A stretch of 64,000 bases of DNA from an uncultured Pontibacter sp. (GTDB taxonomy: Bacteria > Bacteroidota > Bacteroidia > Cytophagales > Hymenobacteraceae). Below the pieces are notes generated by a model. It worked only from the letters and a program-made list of their open reading frames with translations, did no database searches and was not told the DNA's origin. Below, one piece after another: positions 40,020 to 48,941 of the stretch (position 1 is the stretch's first letter; each line of letters begins with the position of its first letter). The DNA lies in assembly GCA_947499125.1 (NCBI GenBank), contig CANMMP010000005.1:248001-312000 (forward strand), written 5' to 3'. The translations under genes and the position numbers were made by a program.

Positions 40020-43000
40020 CAAGGGGTTTATAGTTGGCATCGTGCTGTTATGTTGTAGCCTGCCTTTGCTGGCGCAAACCTCTTTAAGCAACCAGCGATG
40101 CAAACTGCTGCCTGTGACAGATTTTCCACAGAAACTGGATAGCGTAACGGTTATACCTGAAACAATAACACTATTTGGTAAAAATAAAGACCTGTATAGT
40201 TACGACTATAACTATAGCCGCAACGAGTTCACCTTTACCCGTTTTCCTGCACCGGATTCTGTTGCTATAGATACCCTGGCAACTATGGTTTCCGTCCCCG
40301 ACTCGGTGTTGGTGTGTTACCGTGTATTGCCCCTTAATCTTACAAAACCAGCCTTCCGGCGCGATATAAACCGGCTTGATATGAGCTCGTTTAACACGGG
40401 TTATTACCAGGAAGAGATCGCAACCAGGGAAGAAATATTTAAAACACCGGGCCTTAACAAAACAGGAAGTATAAGCCGGGGCGTCTCGTTTGGTAACACA
40501 CAGAACGTATTCGTAAACTCAGCCCTGAACCTGCAATTAGACGGAAAGCTAACCGACGAGATAAGTATAACTGCTGCCATTACTGACCAGAATATCCCTT
40601 TTCAGCCTGAAGGAAATACGCAGCAATTGCAGGAGTTTGATAAAGTATACATCACGCTCAGCCATAAACAGTGGCAGCTAACGGCCGGCGATGTGGTATT
40701 GCAAAGCAAGCCCTCTTATTTTCTGCAATACTATAAAAACGTGCAGGGTGCAGCTTTCGAAACAACCTTTGGTAAAACTCCGGAGCGGCAGGGCATTACT
40801 TCGGTAGCGGCATCGGCCTCAAAAGGCAAATTTGCCTCTCAGGAAATTCAGACCCAGGAAGGTGTGCTGGGGCCATACAGGTTGCGGGGGCCAAATAACG
40901 AACGATTTATAATTGTGCTGGCTAATTCGGAGCGGGTGTTTTTAGATGGGCGCTTACTGGTGCGCGGTTACGATTACGACTATACCATAGACTATAACCA
41001 GGCTGAGATAACATTTACGACGCGACACGTTATTACCCGGAACACCCGCATTAAAGTTGATTTTGAGTACTCGGACCAGAACTATAGTCGTGCCATTTAT
41101 AGTGCAAGCCATTACCAGCGGCTGGGCAAACTGAATGTATATGGCAACTACTATAACGAGCAGGATAACCCTAACAACCTGCTACTACTGGACCTGCGCG
41201 ACAGCGATAAACAATTGTTGGCCGGCATCGGCGATGACCTGGACAGGGCTGTGATTCCGGGTATAGATAGTGTGGCTTTTGACCCGAACCAGGTACTTTA
41301 TGCCCGCCGAGATACCTTGGTTAACGGCATCCCGACAGAATTTTATGTTTACTCCAACAACCCGGAACAGGCTTACTATAATGTCCGGTTTTCGGAAGTA
41401 GGCTTAGGCAACGGCGATTATGTAGTAGCCAATACTACGGTTAACGGGCGGGTCTACCGCTGGGTGGCTCCTGTAAATGGTGTGTCGCAAGGTAATTATG
41501 TCCCGCTTCGCATCATCCCGACTCCCCGTAAAAAGCAACTTATAACGTTAGGTACCGGCTACGAGATTCGGGAAGGTATAAATGTATTTGTAGAAGGCGC
41601 CGCTTCTCAGAACGACCTCAACCGGTTTTCGGAACTCGACTCGGGAGACGATGATGGTAAGGCGATGCGGGTTGGCTATAAAGTAGATAACCAAACTATA
41701 ACTTGGCTTGGAAACTATAAACTGAACAGCGCCCTGAATTACGAATATACCGACCAGCACTTTGCACCCATAGACCGCTATCGGCCTATAGAATTTGACC
41801 GCGACTGGAGTTTACAGAACCCCGAAAGTAATGCCGAAGACCATATCTTTAACTTTTCGGTGGGCGCTGCTAAGGATGTCCGGAACCTGTATAACTACCG
41901 CATCAGCAGGCGCTTTCGTGAAGACCAGCTGGACGGTGTGCAACATTACCTGGATGCTTTTAAAGAGATAGGCAGACTGGAAATGCGCAATACTTTTTTT
42001 ATGCTGAACAGCGAGCAGCCAACTACAAAGTCGGGTTGGTACCGGGGCGATATAGGAGCAAAGTATAAATTAAGGCATTTCTCGCCGGGTTATGTGTACC
42101 GGTTCGATAAGAACAAGATAAGTGCGTTGGGTACAGATTCTATAGTTGGGTCGGCGATGTATTTTGATGAACATTTGGTTTTTGTGGAAAGCAACGACTC
42201 GGCCCGGACGCGTTTCAGGGTAGATTATAGTCACCGCACAGATCTGCGCCCGACAAGAGATGGGGAATTGGGAAATCCTGAAACAGCTCAAACCTATAAC
42301 GCCCAGATCAGCACACCCATCGGAGAGGACAGCGACCTGGCCCTGCAGGCAACATACCGTAAATTAGACTTGCCCGGCAACCTGCGCGAAGAAACCATAC
42401 AGAACCGTGCTGACTGGAATGCTGGTTTCCTGGATGGTAGTTTGCGCTCCGAACTGACCTATGCGGTAGGTACGGGCCGTGAGCTGAGGCGTATTTTTAT
42501 TTTCAGGGAGACGTTACCGGGGCAGGGCACGCATTATCTGCGCGAGGGCGGCGACCCGAACGACCTGAACGATTACCTCGAAGCCCAGACCGTAGACCAG
42601 CAGCGCTACATCAAAATATTTTTGCCCACCGATGAGTACGTAAATGCTTATACCAACCGCTTTACTTACCGCTTAAACACCAATGCTCCGCGCAACTGGC
42701 GCACTGCTAAAGGTATACAGGGCTTTGCATCGCGCCTTTCGGTGCTTACTTTTATTAGTGTAGATAAGAAAACGACCGATGATAACCTGCGCAATCGTTT
42801 TAATCCGTTCAGCGAAAATTTTGAAGACGAGAACCTGATCTCGTTGGTAAAAAGCTTCCGTAACTCGGTATACTTTAACCGCAGCAACCCGCAATATGGC
42901 CTGGAGTATACGGTGCAGCAAAACCAGCAAAAGTCGTTGCTGGCAAACGGCACCGAGACCCGCAATGTAGGCAGCCACACGCTAACCGGCCGCCTGACTC

Positions 43001-43497
43001 TGAATGAAGTGTTAAGCTCAAAACTTATCCTGGGGCTGAACGTGCGGGAGAACCAGTCTAATTTCCTGACATCAAAAAACTTCCGGATACAGTCAACTGA
43101 GCTATCTCCGGAACTGGCTTACCAGCCTAACACGCGCCTGCGGTTTACAGGTACTTACCAGTTTGCCCACCGCCAGGAAATGCTGACAGCAGGAGAGGTA
43201 TCACCCAAGGCTACTTTTCATGAACTGGGCCTCGAAACACGCCTAAGCCAGGTTAGCAAACGTGCTGTTACGGGTACGCTAAAGTATGTGAAGATCGGGT
43301 TTACAGGCGAGCAAAACTCTTTTGTTGGCTATGAGATTCTGAATGCCCTCCGCCCCGGTAATAACTTGACCTGGTCGCTGGATGTGCAGCAACGCCTGAG
43401 CAATGGCCTCAACATCTCGCTGAACTACGACGGCCGCAAAGCCAATGGGGTAGGAGCGGTGCATACCGGCAGAACGCAGGTATCGGTGTTGTTTTGA
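40012..43497 (+). CDS. Predicted outer-membrane beta-barrel protein, SprA-like features
   Basis: 1161 residues from ATG 40012, inside the last codons of the kinase gene, so translation is likely coupled. A signal peptide (residues 1-22, ending LLAQ) is followed by repeating aromatic/polar strands across nearly the whole length and a C-terminal Phe (QVSVLF), as expected for a Bam-inserted barrel. Segments such as LQLDGKLTDEISITAAITDQ near residue 170, the aGDvvL block, and a DYTIDYNQAEITFTTRHVIT block near residue 325 recall the repeated units of the T9SS channel protein SprA. The protein is about half SprA's length. It could be a channel, a receptor or a structural barrel. Family assignment is tentative. 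Confidence 0.75.
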   Translation: MLSKGFIVGIVLLCCSLPLLAQTSLSNQRCKLLPVTDFPQKLDSVTVIPETITLFGKNKDLYSYDYNYSRNEFTFTRFPAPDSVAIDTLATMVSVPDSVLVCYRVLPLNLTKPAFRRDINRLDMSSFNTGYYQEEIATREEIFKTPGLNKTGSISRGVSFGNTQNVFVNSALNLQLDGKLTDEISITAAITDQNIPFQPEGNTQQLQEFDKVYITLSHKQWQLTAGDVVLQSKPSYFLQYYKNVQGAAFETTFGKTPERQGITSVAASASKGKFASQEIQTQEGVLGPYRLRGPNNERFIIVLANSERVFLDGRLLVRGYDYDYTIDYNQAEITFTTRHVITRNTRIKVDFEYSDQNYSRAIYSASHYQRLGKLNVYGNYYNEQDNPNNLLLLDLRDSDKQLLAGIGDDLDRAVIPGIDSVAFDPNQVLYARRDTLVNGIPTEFYVYSNNPEQAYYNVRFSEVGLGNGDYVVANTTVNGRVYRWVAPVNGVSQGNYVPLRIIPTPRKKQLITLGTGYEIREGINVFVEGAASQNDLNRFSELDSGDDDGKAMRVGYKVDNQTITWLGNYKLNSALNYEYTDQHFAPIDRYRPIEFDRDWSLQNPESNAEDHIFNFSVGAAKDVRNLYNYRISRRFREDQLDGVQHYLDAFKEIGRLEMRNTFFMLNSEQPTTKSGWYRGDIGAKYKLRHFSPGYVYRFDKNKISALGTDSIVGSAMYFDEHLVFVESNDSARTRFRVDYSHRTDLRPTRDGELGNPETAQTYNAQISTPIGEDSDLALQATYRKLDLPGNLREETIQNRADWNAGFLDGSLRSELTYAVGTGRELRRIFIFRETLPGQGTHYLREGGDPNDLNDYLEAQTVDQQRYIKIFLPTDEYVNAYTNRFTYRLNTNAPRNWRTAKGIQGFASRLSVLTFISVDKKTTDDNLRNRFNPFSENFEDENLISLVKSFRNSVYFNRSNPQYGLEYTVQQNQQKSLLANGTETRNVGSHTLTGRLTLNEVLSSKLILGLNVRENQSNFLTSKNFRIQSTELSPELAYQPNTRLRFTGTYQFAHRQEMLTAGEVSPKATFHELGLETRLSQVSKRAVTGTLKYVKIGFTGEQNSFVGYEILNALRPGNNLTWSLDVQQRLSNGLNISLNYDGRKANGVGAVHTGRTQVSVLF

Positions 43498-43612
43498 GCT
43501 GGTAAATAGCTATCTTGTTTAATGCTTGTGGTTGAGTGGTTGGAAGGAGCTTTCAGCTATAGGGCTGTTAACTGGAGGAATTCCTTATATACTATAGTTA
43601 TTGGAAAAAAGT

Positions 43613-44326
43613 ATGGTGAATTTATTTAACAATTTACTTCCTGCTGAGAATGCAACACTTTGGAGGTTTATGGATTTTTTTAAATTCATAGATCTAATAA
43701 CATCAAATGAATTGACTTTAGTGAACCTCACTGTCATGAAAGATCCATTTGAAGGTATTATACACTCAAATATAAAAATGGAGAGTATTGATATAGAAGG
43801 AAATTTAACTCACGAAGATGATAATGAAATTCGCTCATTGTTAAATCATGCAACACGACAAATATTATATATTTCATGCTGGCATGAAAATAGGTTTGAG
43901 AGTGCTGGAATGTGGGATCTTTACGGAAATGATAAAGGAATTGCAATCAAAACTTCTGTAAATAAACTTAAAGATGCAATTAACTTTAGTAGCTACAAAG
44001 AAATGGACTTATTAAAGATTAATTACTATTCCGAAATAAGTGATTACTACATCCCTAATAGAGATGCTAGTCATATATATACAGGTTTGATTAATAAAAG
44101 AGCATCATTTGAACATGAAAAAGAGGTTCGGTTAATTTGGCATCCGCGAGACTATGATAATAATTCATCAGTAAGAAAAATTAAAGTTAATCTAAAAGAA
44201 TTAGTCGATACTATATATGTATCACCTTTATTAGACGACTGGCAATTCTGTGCAATAAAGCGGCTTATAGATAGATTTGGATTGGAAATAATAGTGAAAA
44301 AGTCTGAATTATATGAATTAAGGTAG
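43613..44326 (+). CDS. DUF2971 domain protein, AT-rich
   Basis: About 237 residues from ATG 43613; a TTG four codons upstream is possible. DUF2971 signatures are visible: LWRFMDFFKFIDLI with NLTVMKDPFEG near the start, ISCWHENRFESAGMWDLYG centrally, and FEHEKEVRLIWHPRD, then the YVSPLLDDWQ segment near the end. The biochemical role of DUF2971 is unknown. The gene is visibly more AT-rich than its neighbours and uses A/T-ending codons, and no obvious operon partner exists. This suggests recent horizontal acquisition. Its intergenic flanks return to normal composition. Confidence 0.82.
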   Translation: MVNLFNNLLPAENATLWRFMDFFKFIDLITSNELTLVNLTVMKDPFEGIIHSNIKMESIDIEGNLTHEDDNEIRSLLNHATRQILYISCWHENRFESAGMWDLYGNDKGIAIKTSVNKLKDAINFSSYKEMDLLKINYYSEISDYYIPNRDASHIYTGLINKRASFEHEKEVRLIWHPRDYDNNSSVRKIKVNLKELVDTIYVSPLLDDWQFCAIKRLIDRFGLEIIVKKSELYELR

Positions 44327-44445
44327 ATAATTTTAAAAGTGCTGTAAATCTGAGCAAACGTCATACATGGTTATACCTTGCTCCCTTTACCCATAATTCC
44401 GTTTAACTATAATCCCAACCACCAGCACATCTCCAATCACCAACC

Positions 44446-45375
44446 ATGTCTATAGTTATCATTACAGCAGGAAAAGAAACCAACGGCTGGGAAAAGGCGC
44501 TGAAAGCGAAACGGCCTGAGCTGGAAGTGCTGGTTCATCCGGATGCAGCTGCTAAAGATAAAGTAGAATTTGCCCTTACGTGGGGGCATCCGTTGGGTGT
44601 ATTCAAGGAGTATCCCAATATTAAATGTATTGCCTCGATGGGGGCGGGCGTCGATCATATTCTCCGCGACCCGGAACTACCAGCATCAGCAACAATTACC
44701 AAACTGGAAGACCCGAACCTGACCAGAGACATGGGCCTGTTTGTAGTGGCGCTGGTGCTGAACCATTTGCGAAACCTGACGGTGCATAAACTGAACCAAC
44801 AGCAGCATAACTGGAGCCGAAAACGCTACCTCACCACAGAGAATACAACTATAGGTATTATGGGAATGGGTACGCTGGGAGCACATGTGGCGGCGGAACT
44901 AACCAAATTAGGCTTTACCGTAAATGGCTGGGCACGCACAGCAAAGCAGTTGGCAGATGTAAAAGTATACAAAGGAGAGAAAGAACTAGATAGCTTCCTG
45001 GCGAAGTCTGATATCCTGATCTGCCTGCTGCCTTTAACGCCGCAAACCGAAAACATTCTGAATGAGCAAACACTTAGTAAGCTGCCAAAAAATGCCTTTG
45101 TTATAAATGTGGCAAGAGGAAAGCATTTGGTAGATGAAGACCTGATAGCGTTGCTGGACAGCGGACACCTGGCAGGTGCCAGCCTGGATGTGTTTCGTGA
45201 GGAGCCATTGCCCAAAGATCATCCCTTCTGGAGTCACCCGAAGATCAACATCACGCCACATATTGCTAGCGTAACCGATCCGGCATCGGCAGTAACCCAG
45301 ATTTTAGATAACTACGACAGGCTTCAGAAAGGGGAGCCACTTAAAAACATTGTTTCACCTGAATTAGGATATTAA
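44446..45375 (+). CDS. ghrA: D-2-hydroxyacid dehydrogenase, glyoxylate/hydroxypyruvate reductase A-like
   Basis: A 309-residue protein. The N-terminal substrate domain includes SMGAGVDHIL. The Rossmann motif is GIMGMGTLGAHVAAEL (GxGxxG, near residue 140). The catalytic triad is readable: Arg in NVARGKHLV, Glu in the DVFREEPLP segment and His in the TPHIASVTDP segment. It should reduce glyoxylate or hydroxypyruvate with NAD(P)H; the substrate is by similarity only. One base separates its stop from the next start, so it forms an operon with the VOC gene. Confidence 0.86.
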   Translation: MSIVIITAGKETNGWEKALKAKRPELEVLVHPDAAAKDKVEFALTWGHPLGVFKEYPNIKCIASMGAGVDHILRDPELPASATITKLEDPNLTRDMGLFVVALVLNHLRNLTVHKLNQQQHNWSRKRYLTTENTTIGIMGMGTLGAHVAAELTKLGFTVNGWARTAKQLADVKVYKGEKELDSFLAKSDILICLLPLTPQTENILNEQTLSKLPKNAFVINVARGKHLVDEDLIALLDSGHLAGASLDVFREEPLPKDHPFWSHPKINITPHIASVTDPASAVTQILDNYDRLQKGEPLKNIVSPELGY

Positions 45376-45376
45376 A

Positions 45377-45793
45377 ATGAGCGCTTTCCATTACGCTTTT
45401 AAAGTAAAAGACATACAAAGTACCCGCGATTTTTATAACGGCATTTTAGGCTGTAAGCTAGGCGACTTTACCGAGCACTGGATAGATTTTGATTTCTTCG
45501 GCAATCAACTGTCGGCTCATGTCAGCCCCGATATTCCGCCCTTAGATTATTGCGGCAAAGTAGATGGTGTGAGTGTACCTGTTCCGCATTTTGGCTGCAT
45601 TGTTAGCTACGAAGATTTTATGAGAATACAGGAGAACTTGGCAAGTGCCGGCGTGAAGTTCGTCGTGAAACCCTACACCCGCTACGAAGGCAAAAAAGGG
45701 GAGCAACTTACCATGTTCTTCCTGGACTATAGTGGCAACCCGCTGGAATTTAAATCCTTCAAAAACGAAGCTGAGATATTTGACAGGGAGTAA
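45377..45793 (+). CDS. VOC family (glyoxalase/bleomycin resistance-like) protein
   Basis: A 138-residue protein with two beta-alpha-beta-beta-beta modules of the vicinal oxygen chelate fold: an initial FHYAFKVKDIQSTRDFYNGIL, then HFGCIVSYEDF at midpoint, and the typical FFLDYSGNPLEFKSF end with a metal-ligand Glu. His3 of the FHYAF strand and His76 or so could be further metal ligands. Function unknown. Cotranscription with ghrA hints at metabolism of a small carbonyl or hydroxyacid compound, which is inference. Confidence 0.85.
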   Translation: MSAFHYAFKVKDIQSTRDFYNGILGCKLGDFTEHWIDFDFFGNQLSAHVSPDIPPLDYCGKVDGVSVPVPHFGCIVSYEDFMRIQENLASAGVKFVVKPYTRYEGKKGEQLTMFFLDYSGNPLEFKSFKNEAEIFDRE

Positions 45794-45820
45794 AGGTTCG
45801 CTTTATAGTAGTAGACCCAA

Positions 45821-45958
45821 TGCCATCAACTTAAGACGAATTTGTCATCTCGACAGAAGGAGAGATCTAGTTAGAACACTCTTGATCACATCTCAAAGAG
45901 ATTTCTCACTACGTTCGAAATGACAGCTTGATTGATTAAAATCCTTGAGTTGACGGCA
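45821..45958. repeat. 138-bp MITE-like element with imperfect terminal inverted repeats
   Basis: The ends TGCCATCAACTTAAGA (45821-45836) and CCTTGAGTTGACGGCA (45943-45958) are inverted copies differing at three positions. The interior (45837-45926) is itself an imperfect palindrome (TCATCTCGA and AGAGATCT against AGATTTCTC and TCGAAATGA). An ungapped 90-bp relative occurs at 63075-63164, about 80% identical by eye. It encodes nothing. Confidence 0.7.
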
Positions 45959-46004
45959 CTGGTATTAAACCTGCAGCAGCGCACCAGTAAGTATTAGTAT
46001 TATA

Positions 46005-46463
46005 TTATGGATTCTCCTTCAAGATTTTACTGTGTGTATCCAGGTAAGTAGGTAAGGCAGCTGAACCATACCATAGGTATAATTCTACATCAAAGATCTT
46101 CGCTTTAACGGCCGGGTCAGTTTCAACAAGCTTCTGCGCTTCTTCTACAGTTTTTACATCAAGTATAAAAATGCCACGGTAGCTTTTGTCATTTTTGCCA
46201 AGCGGGCCAGCTACAACTAACTTCCCTTCTTTAGCCAGTCTGCCTATGTTTTCCATGTGGCCGCGGAAGTACTGGTTCAGTTCCTCTTTGTCGGTGGTAG
46301 TGTTGGAGCCGGATTTAAGTATTACCAGCACGTATTGCTTCATGCCGTAGTTGTCGGCTCCAAGCGAGTCAGCGAGGGCTTTGTTATAGTTTGGGTTTTG
46401 TACTTGGGCGTTGGCGGCAAAGCTAAGGCAGCAAAGTATAGCAAGGGTAAAAATGTTTTTCAT
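46005..46463 (-). CDS. Exported YciI-like protein
   Basis: A 152-residue protein with a signal peptide (residues 1-19, FAANAQ). The dimeric alpha/beta-barrel YciI-like domain includes YVLVILKSGSNT and FRGHMENIGRLAKEGKLVVAGPLG, then GIFILDVKTVEEAQKLVETDPAV. The His and Asp conserved in YciI are present. The export signal is common in Bacteroidota members but not in the E. coli prototype. Function unknown; weak enzymatic roles have been proposed for the fold. The upstream region leads into a repeat island. Confidence 0.82.
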   Translation of the reverse strand: MKNIFTLAILCCLSFAANAQVQNPNYNKALADSLGADNYGMKQYVLVILKSGSNTTTDKEELNQYFRGHMENIGRLAKEGKLVVAGPLGKNDKSYRGIFILDVKTVEEAQKLVETDPAVKAKIFDVELYLWYGSAALPTYLDTHSKILKENP

Positions 46464-46507
46464 AAGTATAGATTTGGAAGGAGTTGTTAAGTTACAGATT
46501 TATAATG

Positions 46508-47000
46508 ATTGTCTGAATCAGGATTTTCAGGATTAATGGATTTACAGGATTTAACTACCGCACTGTAGTAGCAGTTTTACTTTCTGCTGGCGCGAGCGTC
46601 CTCGCTCGTGACTTACTATGGTGTTGAGTCTCCCGACTCAACTGGCCCGACAGGGACATAAATAGTAGTGGCTGAGGCTAAAGTTGTATAGTTTGCGTGA
46701 TCCAACCACCCCCGGCCCCTCCTTATCTAAGGCGGGGAGTTTACCTATTACAAGCAAGCCCCCCTTTGAAGGGGGTAGGGGGATGATTTACGTTAGTAGG
46801 CTTTTAACCCACCACTGCCCCTCCGAGGAGGGGAATTTCTGCCTTTAGTTATAACTATTGTTTTATAGTTGGCGTTTCAACACCCCTATAGTCCCCTCAA
46901 GGGGACAGTTTCTGCTACTACTATAGTTGGAGCAGTTGTTCTATAGTTGAATCCTAATCCTTTATATCCTTTAAATCTTAAAAATCCTGATTCAGACAAT
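46508..47000. repeat. Repeat island of six hairpins bounded by a 20-bp inverted repeat
   Basis: No gene is visible in about 500 nt. The borders are ATTGTCTGAATCAGGATTTT (46508-46527) and its exact reverse complement (46981-47000). Between them lie six distinct hairpins: 46593-46608 (CGAGCG/CGCTCG), 46623-46642 (GTTGAGTC/GACTCAAC), 46716-46737 (CCCCTCCTTA/TAAGGCGGGG), 46760-46775 (CCCCCTT/AAGGGGG), 46818-46833 (CCCCTCC/GGAGGGG) and 46891-46906 (GTCCCCT/AGGGGAC). TATAGTT motifs fill the gaps. The right border touches the hldD stop codon. Confidence 0.8.
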
Positions 47001-47965
47001 TAGTAATACCTTCCTGGGATCAAATAATTCTGCACATAATCCTTCACACCTTCTTCCAAAGTATAAAAAGGCTTGTCATACCCGATAGAGCGGAGTTTGC
47101 TCATGTTGGCTTCGGTAAAATACTGGTAGTTGTCGCGCAGGTTTTCAGGTGTATCCATAAAGTCGATGTTTGGGGTTACGCCCATGGCATCGAAGGTATT
47201 CAGGGCAAGGTCCATAAAGGTGCGGGCCTGGCCGGAACCTAAGTTATAGATGCCGGAATTTTTGCGATGGTGCATCAGGAACATACATACTTCCACCACA
47301 TCTTTTACATATACAAAATCACGCATCTGCTCGCCGTCTTTAAAGTCGGGGTGGTGCGAGCGGAACAGTTTCATGCTGCCGTGTTCCTTTATCTGGTTGT
47401 AAGCATGGAAAATAACCGAAGCCATTTTGCCTTTGTGGTACTCGTTAGGGCCATACACGTTAAAGAACTTCAGACCAGCCCAGAAGAATGGTTTTGCTGT
47501 CTGCTCCAGTGCCCAGATATCGAAATCGTTCTTAGAATCTCCGTACGGGTTAAGTGGTTTCAGTAACGGAATGGTCGCTTCGTCATCGTTATAACCCAAT
47601 GTTCCTGAACCATATGTTGCCGCCGAAGACGCGTAAACCAGCGGAATCTGGTATTCACAGCAGGCGTTCCAGATGGCTTTAGAGTAATTCAGGTTCAGCA
47701 GGTCGAATACATCTTTGTTAAACTCGGTCGTATCTGTGCGGGCGCCCAGGTGGAAGATGAATTCTACTTCTTCATAGTTATCGTCCAGCCATTCTATAAA
47801 GGTATCGCGGTCAACAAATTCCTTTATCTTTTTACCTTTCAGGTTATCTTCTTTTTTAGCGACAGAGAAATTATCTACCACTACAATCTCATTAAAGTTC
47901 GCTGCGTTAAGTCGGCTTACCAGGCAACTGGCAATAAACCCGGCAGCACCGGTTACTACGATCAT
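47000..47965 (-). CDS. hldD: ADP-L-glycero-D-manno-heptose 6-epimerase
   Basis: A 321-residue extended SDR epimerase. The NAD motif is VTGAAGFIASCL at the start, the catalytic Ser/Tyr-Lys motif appears as ASSAATYG and the N-P-Y-G-DSKNDFD segment, and FFWAGLKFFNVYGPNEYHKG is the substrate segment typical of HldD/RfaD. It converts D,D- to L,D-heptose for the LPS inner core. It stands alone on the minus strand, diverging from the btuF-like gene. Its stop codon coincides with the edge of the repeat island. Confidence 0.93.
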   Translation of the reverse strand: MIVVTGAAGFIASCLVSRLNAANFNEIVVVDNFSVAKKEDNLKGKKIKEFVDRDTFIEWLDDNYEEVEFIFHLGARTDTTEFNKDVFDLLNLNYSKAIWNACCEYQIPLVYASSAATYGSGTLGYNDDEATIPLLKPLNPYGDSKNDFDIWALEQTAKPFFWAGLKFFNVYGPNEYHKGKMASVIFHAYNQIKEHGSMKLFRSHHPDFKDGEQMRDFVYVKDVVEVCMFLMHHRKNSGIYNLGSGQARTFMDLALNTFDAMGVTPNIDFMDTPENLRDNYQYFTEANMSKLRSIGYDKPFYTLEEGVKDYVQNYLIPGRYY

Positions 47966-47990
47966 AGAATTAGGGCTATGTTAGATTTTG

Positions 47991-48002
47991 CGTAAATTTA
48001 CG
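47991..48002. promoter_or_regulatory. Perfect 12-bp palindrome between hldD and the btuF-like gene
   Basis: CGTAAATTTACG is a perfect palindrome lying midway in a 64-nt divergent spacer. It could be an operator for one or both genes. No known regulator motif is recognised. The spacer is too short for a cobalamin riboswitch. Confidence 0.35.
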
Positions 48003-48029
48003 AAAATATCCAGAGCAGGTCCTGCCCAA

Positions 48030-48941
48030 ATGAGAAACAAAACTATAGTTTATACTTTATACTTTCTGAGTTTTGTAGTTGGCCTGGCAACTATAGCCGG
48101 CTGCCAGCAAAAACCGCAGGAGCAGCAACAGCAAGGCATAACTATAACCGACGATCTGGGCCGTGAGCTGCATCTGCCTAAGCAGCCAAAACGTGTTTTC
48201 GGTTTTACATCGGCCATGAGCGAGATGCTTTTTGCTATAGTTGATACCGCCAATATTATAGCACGAACTCCCGATTGCGACTATCCAGCTGCAGTTTACA
48301 CTAAACCTATAGTTAGTAATTACCCCGTAGACCTAGAGCAAGTACTAGCTCTGAAGCCAGACCTCATATTTACCAGCGAAGGCATGACGCCACTTGATGT
48401 TGCAGCCCGACTGGAAGAACTTGGGATTCCGGTATATTACCAGAAGTATAGAACTGTAGAAGACGTGCTGACTGGCATTGAAGATATTGGCCGCATTACG
48501 GGCCGCGAGAAGGTAGCCAACCACCTGGCTGATTCGCTTAGAAAAGAAGTGCAACAGCTCGAAGCCAACTATAAAAACCGCCCGAACCCCTTGCAGGTGC
48601 TAACTATAACCTGGACCGAGCCGATCTATGTGTATGGCCAAAACACTTTGCTGACAGATAAGCTTCACATTTTAGGTGCTGAGAATGCTGTGAAGGAAAC
48701 GTTTGACCAGCCTTACCCAGCCCTTACCCGCGAATATATTTTAAAACTGAACCCGGATGTGTTGATGGGCGGCACCAAAGAGAAACTGGAGCAGACCTTC
48801 TTCAGTCAATACCCGGAGTTGCGCAGGATAAAGGCCTACCAGACCAACAGAATTTATGCGCCAACTGGCAACCTGATAGAGCGGCCAGGGCCTAGAATTG
48901 TGGAATCGCTTAAAGAACTGGAAGGATTTCTGTACCCATGA
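48030..48941 (+). CDS. Periplasmic cobalamin/siderophore-binding lipoprotein, BtuF/FecB-like
   Basis: About 303 residues from ATG 48030; a TTG at 47988 is a poorer start. A lipoprotein signal ends in IAGC. The Peripla_BP_2 fold follows: ITDDLGREL with LPKQPKRVFGFTSAMSEMLF, then DLEQVLALKPDLIFTSEGM, and LNPDVLMGG in the C-lobe. This class binds vitamin B12, haem or ferric siderophores for ABC import. Its stop overlaps the permease start by 4 nt (ATGA). The ligand cannot be told from sequence; the pairing with a FecCD permease suits B12 or iron. Confidence 0.87.
   Translation: MRNKTIVYTLYFLSFVVGLATIAGCQQKPQEQQQQGITITDDLGRELHLPKQPKRVFGFTSAMSEMLFAIVDTANIIARTPDCDYPAAVYTKPIVSNYPVDLEQVLALKPDLIFTSEGMTPLDVAARLEELGIPVYYQKYRTVEDVLTGIEDIGRITGREKVANHLADSLRKEVQQLEANYKNRPNPLQVLTITWTEPIYVYGQNTLLTDKLHILGAENAVKETFDQPYPALTREYILKLNPDVLMGGTKEKLEQTFFSQYPELRRIKAYQTNRIYAPTGNLIERPGPRIVESLKELEGFLYP

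Noticed and set aside
43613..45793. Defence island around the DUF2971 gene
   Set aside because: Neighbours are a metabolic dehydrogenase, a VOC protein and envelope genes; no nuclease, methylase or other defence family is present.
46508..47000. Insertion sequence
   Set aside because: It has inverted borders but no transposase gene or open frame of useful length.
47966..48029. Cobalamin riboswitch before the BtuF-like gene
   Set aside because: The spacer is only 64 nt and shows no B12-box; a riboswitch would need about 200 nt.
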